NCBI RefSeq assembly: GCF_019703515.2 | Contig: NC_059368.1 | Location: 34,932,735 to 34,996,734, forward strand | Direction of reading: 5' to 3' | Length of the DNA stretch: 64,000 nucleotides | Source: Myxocyprinus asiaticus | Lineage: Eukaryota; Chordata; Actinopteri; Cypriniformes; Catostomidae | Shown: in pieces, positions 63,299 through 64,000 of the stretch | Layout of the letters: every line of letters starts with the position of its first letter | How positions within the stretch are numbered: position 1 is the stretch's first letter | The notes under the pieces: generated by a model | Database searches by the model: none | Told to the model about the DNA's origin: nothing | Seen by the model: only the letters and a program-made list of their open reading frames with translations | Translations under genes and position numbers: made by a program

Positions 63299-64000
63299 GT
63301 AACGTCTGTGTAAGATCAGTGATGGCTAATTACACTTTGTTTAAAAAAAACCCTTTTAGCCTTTTGACATTTGCATATAAATTACTGACCTGGCCTCCGC
63401 GTTTACATTTATATGGGTGCTAAATTGCAGATGGTCTTTATCACTATCAAAAGGATGCTAAAACAGGTCGCCTCTGGAGTGTCTCCATCAAGCTTCAAAC
63501 ACATTCCACAGAAAGGGGGGTGACCCCCGTGCCAGGCACCAGAGCAGTTGTCTGTCTCCACCAATTCCAATACACGTCACACACACACCTAAAGACATTT
63601 TCTCTATTTAGGCCATAGTAAGCAGTTATAAATGTATCTGCTATGTGCATGTGTTGTATGTATATTCCCCTATTATATTAACTTAGTTAAAACCCTTTAC
63701 TTGTATTAGTTAGACGTTAAATGCCTATATTCAAGTGTATGAGTGTATCTCTGCTTTAATATCGTCTGGAGGTTACCTCCTTGGTACCAAAATGATCTTC
63801 TCTTTATTTCTCACACAATAATGTACACCATGTGATCGTGAAATACATCGAACAATTCTTACTATGTTTTGAATTAAAAGCTGCACTAGCGGTCCAGATC
63901 AGCAATAAAATGCGAATGGGCCATAAATGGAGACCAAGGATGTCTCTCCCGCTCAAAATGCATGCCTCTGATTGGCCACTCCACCCACAAAATGGGTGCG
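63299..64000. other. No gene recognised at the window end
   Basis: AT-rich sequence with no clear repeat or exon. Confidence 0.4.

Overview
This is vertebrate nuclear DNA, almost certainly from a teleost and probably a cypriniform: long introns, abundant Tc1/mariner, hAT and DIRS elements, tRNA-derived SINEs, (CA)n/(AT)n/(TAA)n microsatellites, and no operon-like or prokaryotic signals. The only host protein gene I can support is kcnk10 (TREK-2, a two-pore-domain K+ channel). It lies on the minus strand, with its ATG at 35930 and its stop at 3786. Seven coding exons join in frame through GT-AG introns into a 568-residue protein with M1-P1-M2-M3-P2-M4 topology and the long TREK-2 cytoplasmic tail. 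One residue stands out: the second pore filter reads TVGIG instead of the usual TVGFG.

Layout. 1-3785: sequence downstream of kcnk10 (3' UTR and/or intergenic) with a foldback repeat. 3786-35930: kcnk10. Its introns hold, from low to high coordinate: a DIRS-type tyrosine-recombinase retroelement with the reverse transcriptase removed (4568-8926); a gag-like relic with a minisatellite (13.3-14.2 kb); a Tc1 element with an intact DD34E transposase (14321-15907); a TTAA-flanked DNA transposon keeping one spliced-looking exon (15990-17250); a gag-only LTR relic (20162-21065); a second Tc1 with two apparent in-frame deletions (22850-24332); a hAT element with a perfect 8-bp target duplication and a SINE inside it (24373-25596); SINE and foldback insertions (28-32 kb); and a repeat cluster built on the motif GTCACTACYGAAAC (32.9-34.2 kb). 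35931-36480 is the presumed 5' UTR and promoter.

36.5-64 kb is upstream of kcnk10 and contains no host gene that I recognise. It holds a broken Tc1 (37148-38731), the 3' end of an L2-like LINE (38.96-39.55 kb), a run of six different tandem arrays (40.5-47.5 kb), and a nested block from 50834 to 59585. In that block a hAT-like element with a near-perfect 8-bp duplication (CTGCTGTC/CTGCTGAC) encloses another hAT, a long palindrome, and a Sleeping-Beauty-type Tc1 that was itself split by SINEs, a duplication and a further Tc1. 60.4-63.3 kb is a second, 5'-truncated DIRS copy that ends in a head-to-head inverted junction.

The least explained structure is at 42480-42901. Eight near-consensus 3' splice sites (branch point, pyrimidine tract, AG) are packed into about 420 bp on the plus strand as two tandem copies of four, and two of them run straight into a GTAAGT donor. 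The neighbouring 43.35-44.48 kb array repeats a perfect RNA polymerase III B-box core.

Family names rest on motifs, ends and target duplications read by eye. No alignment or database search was run.
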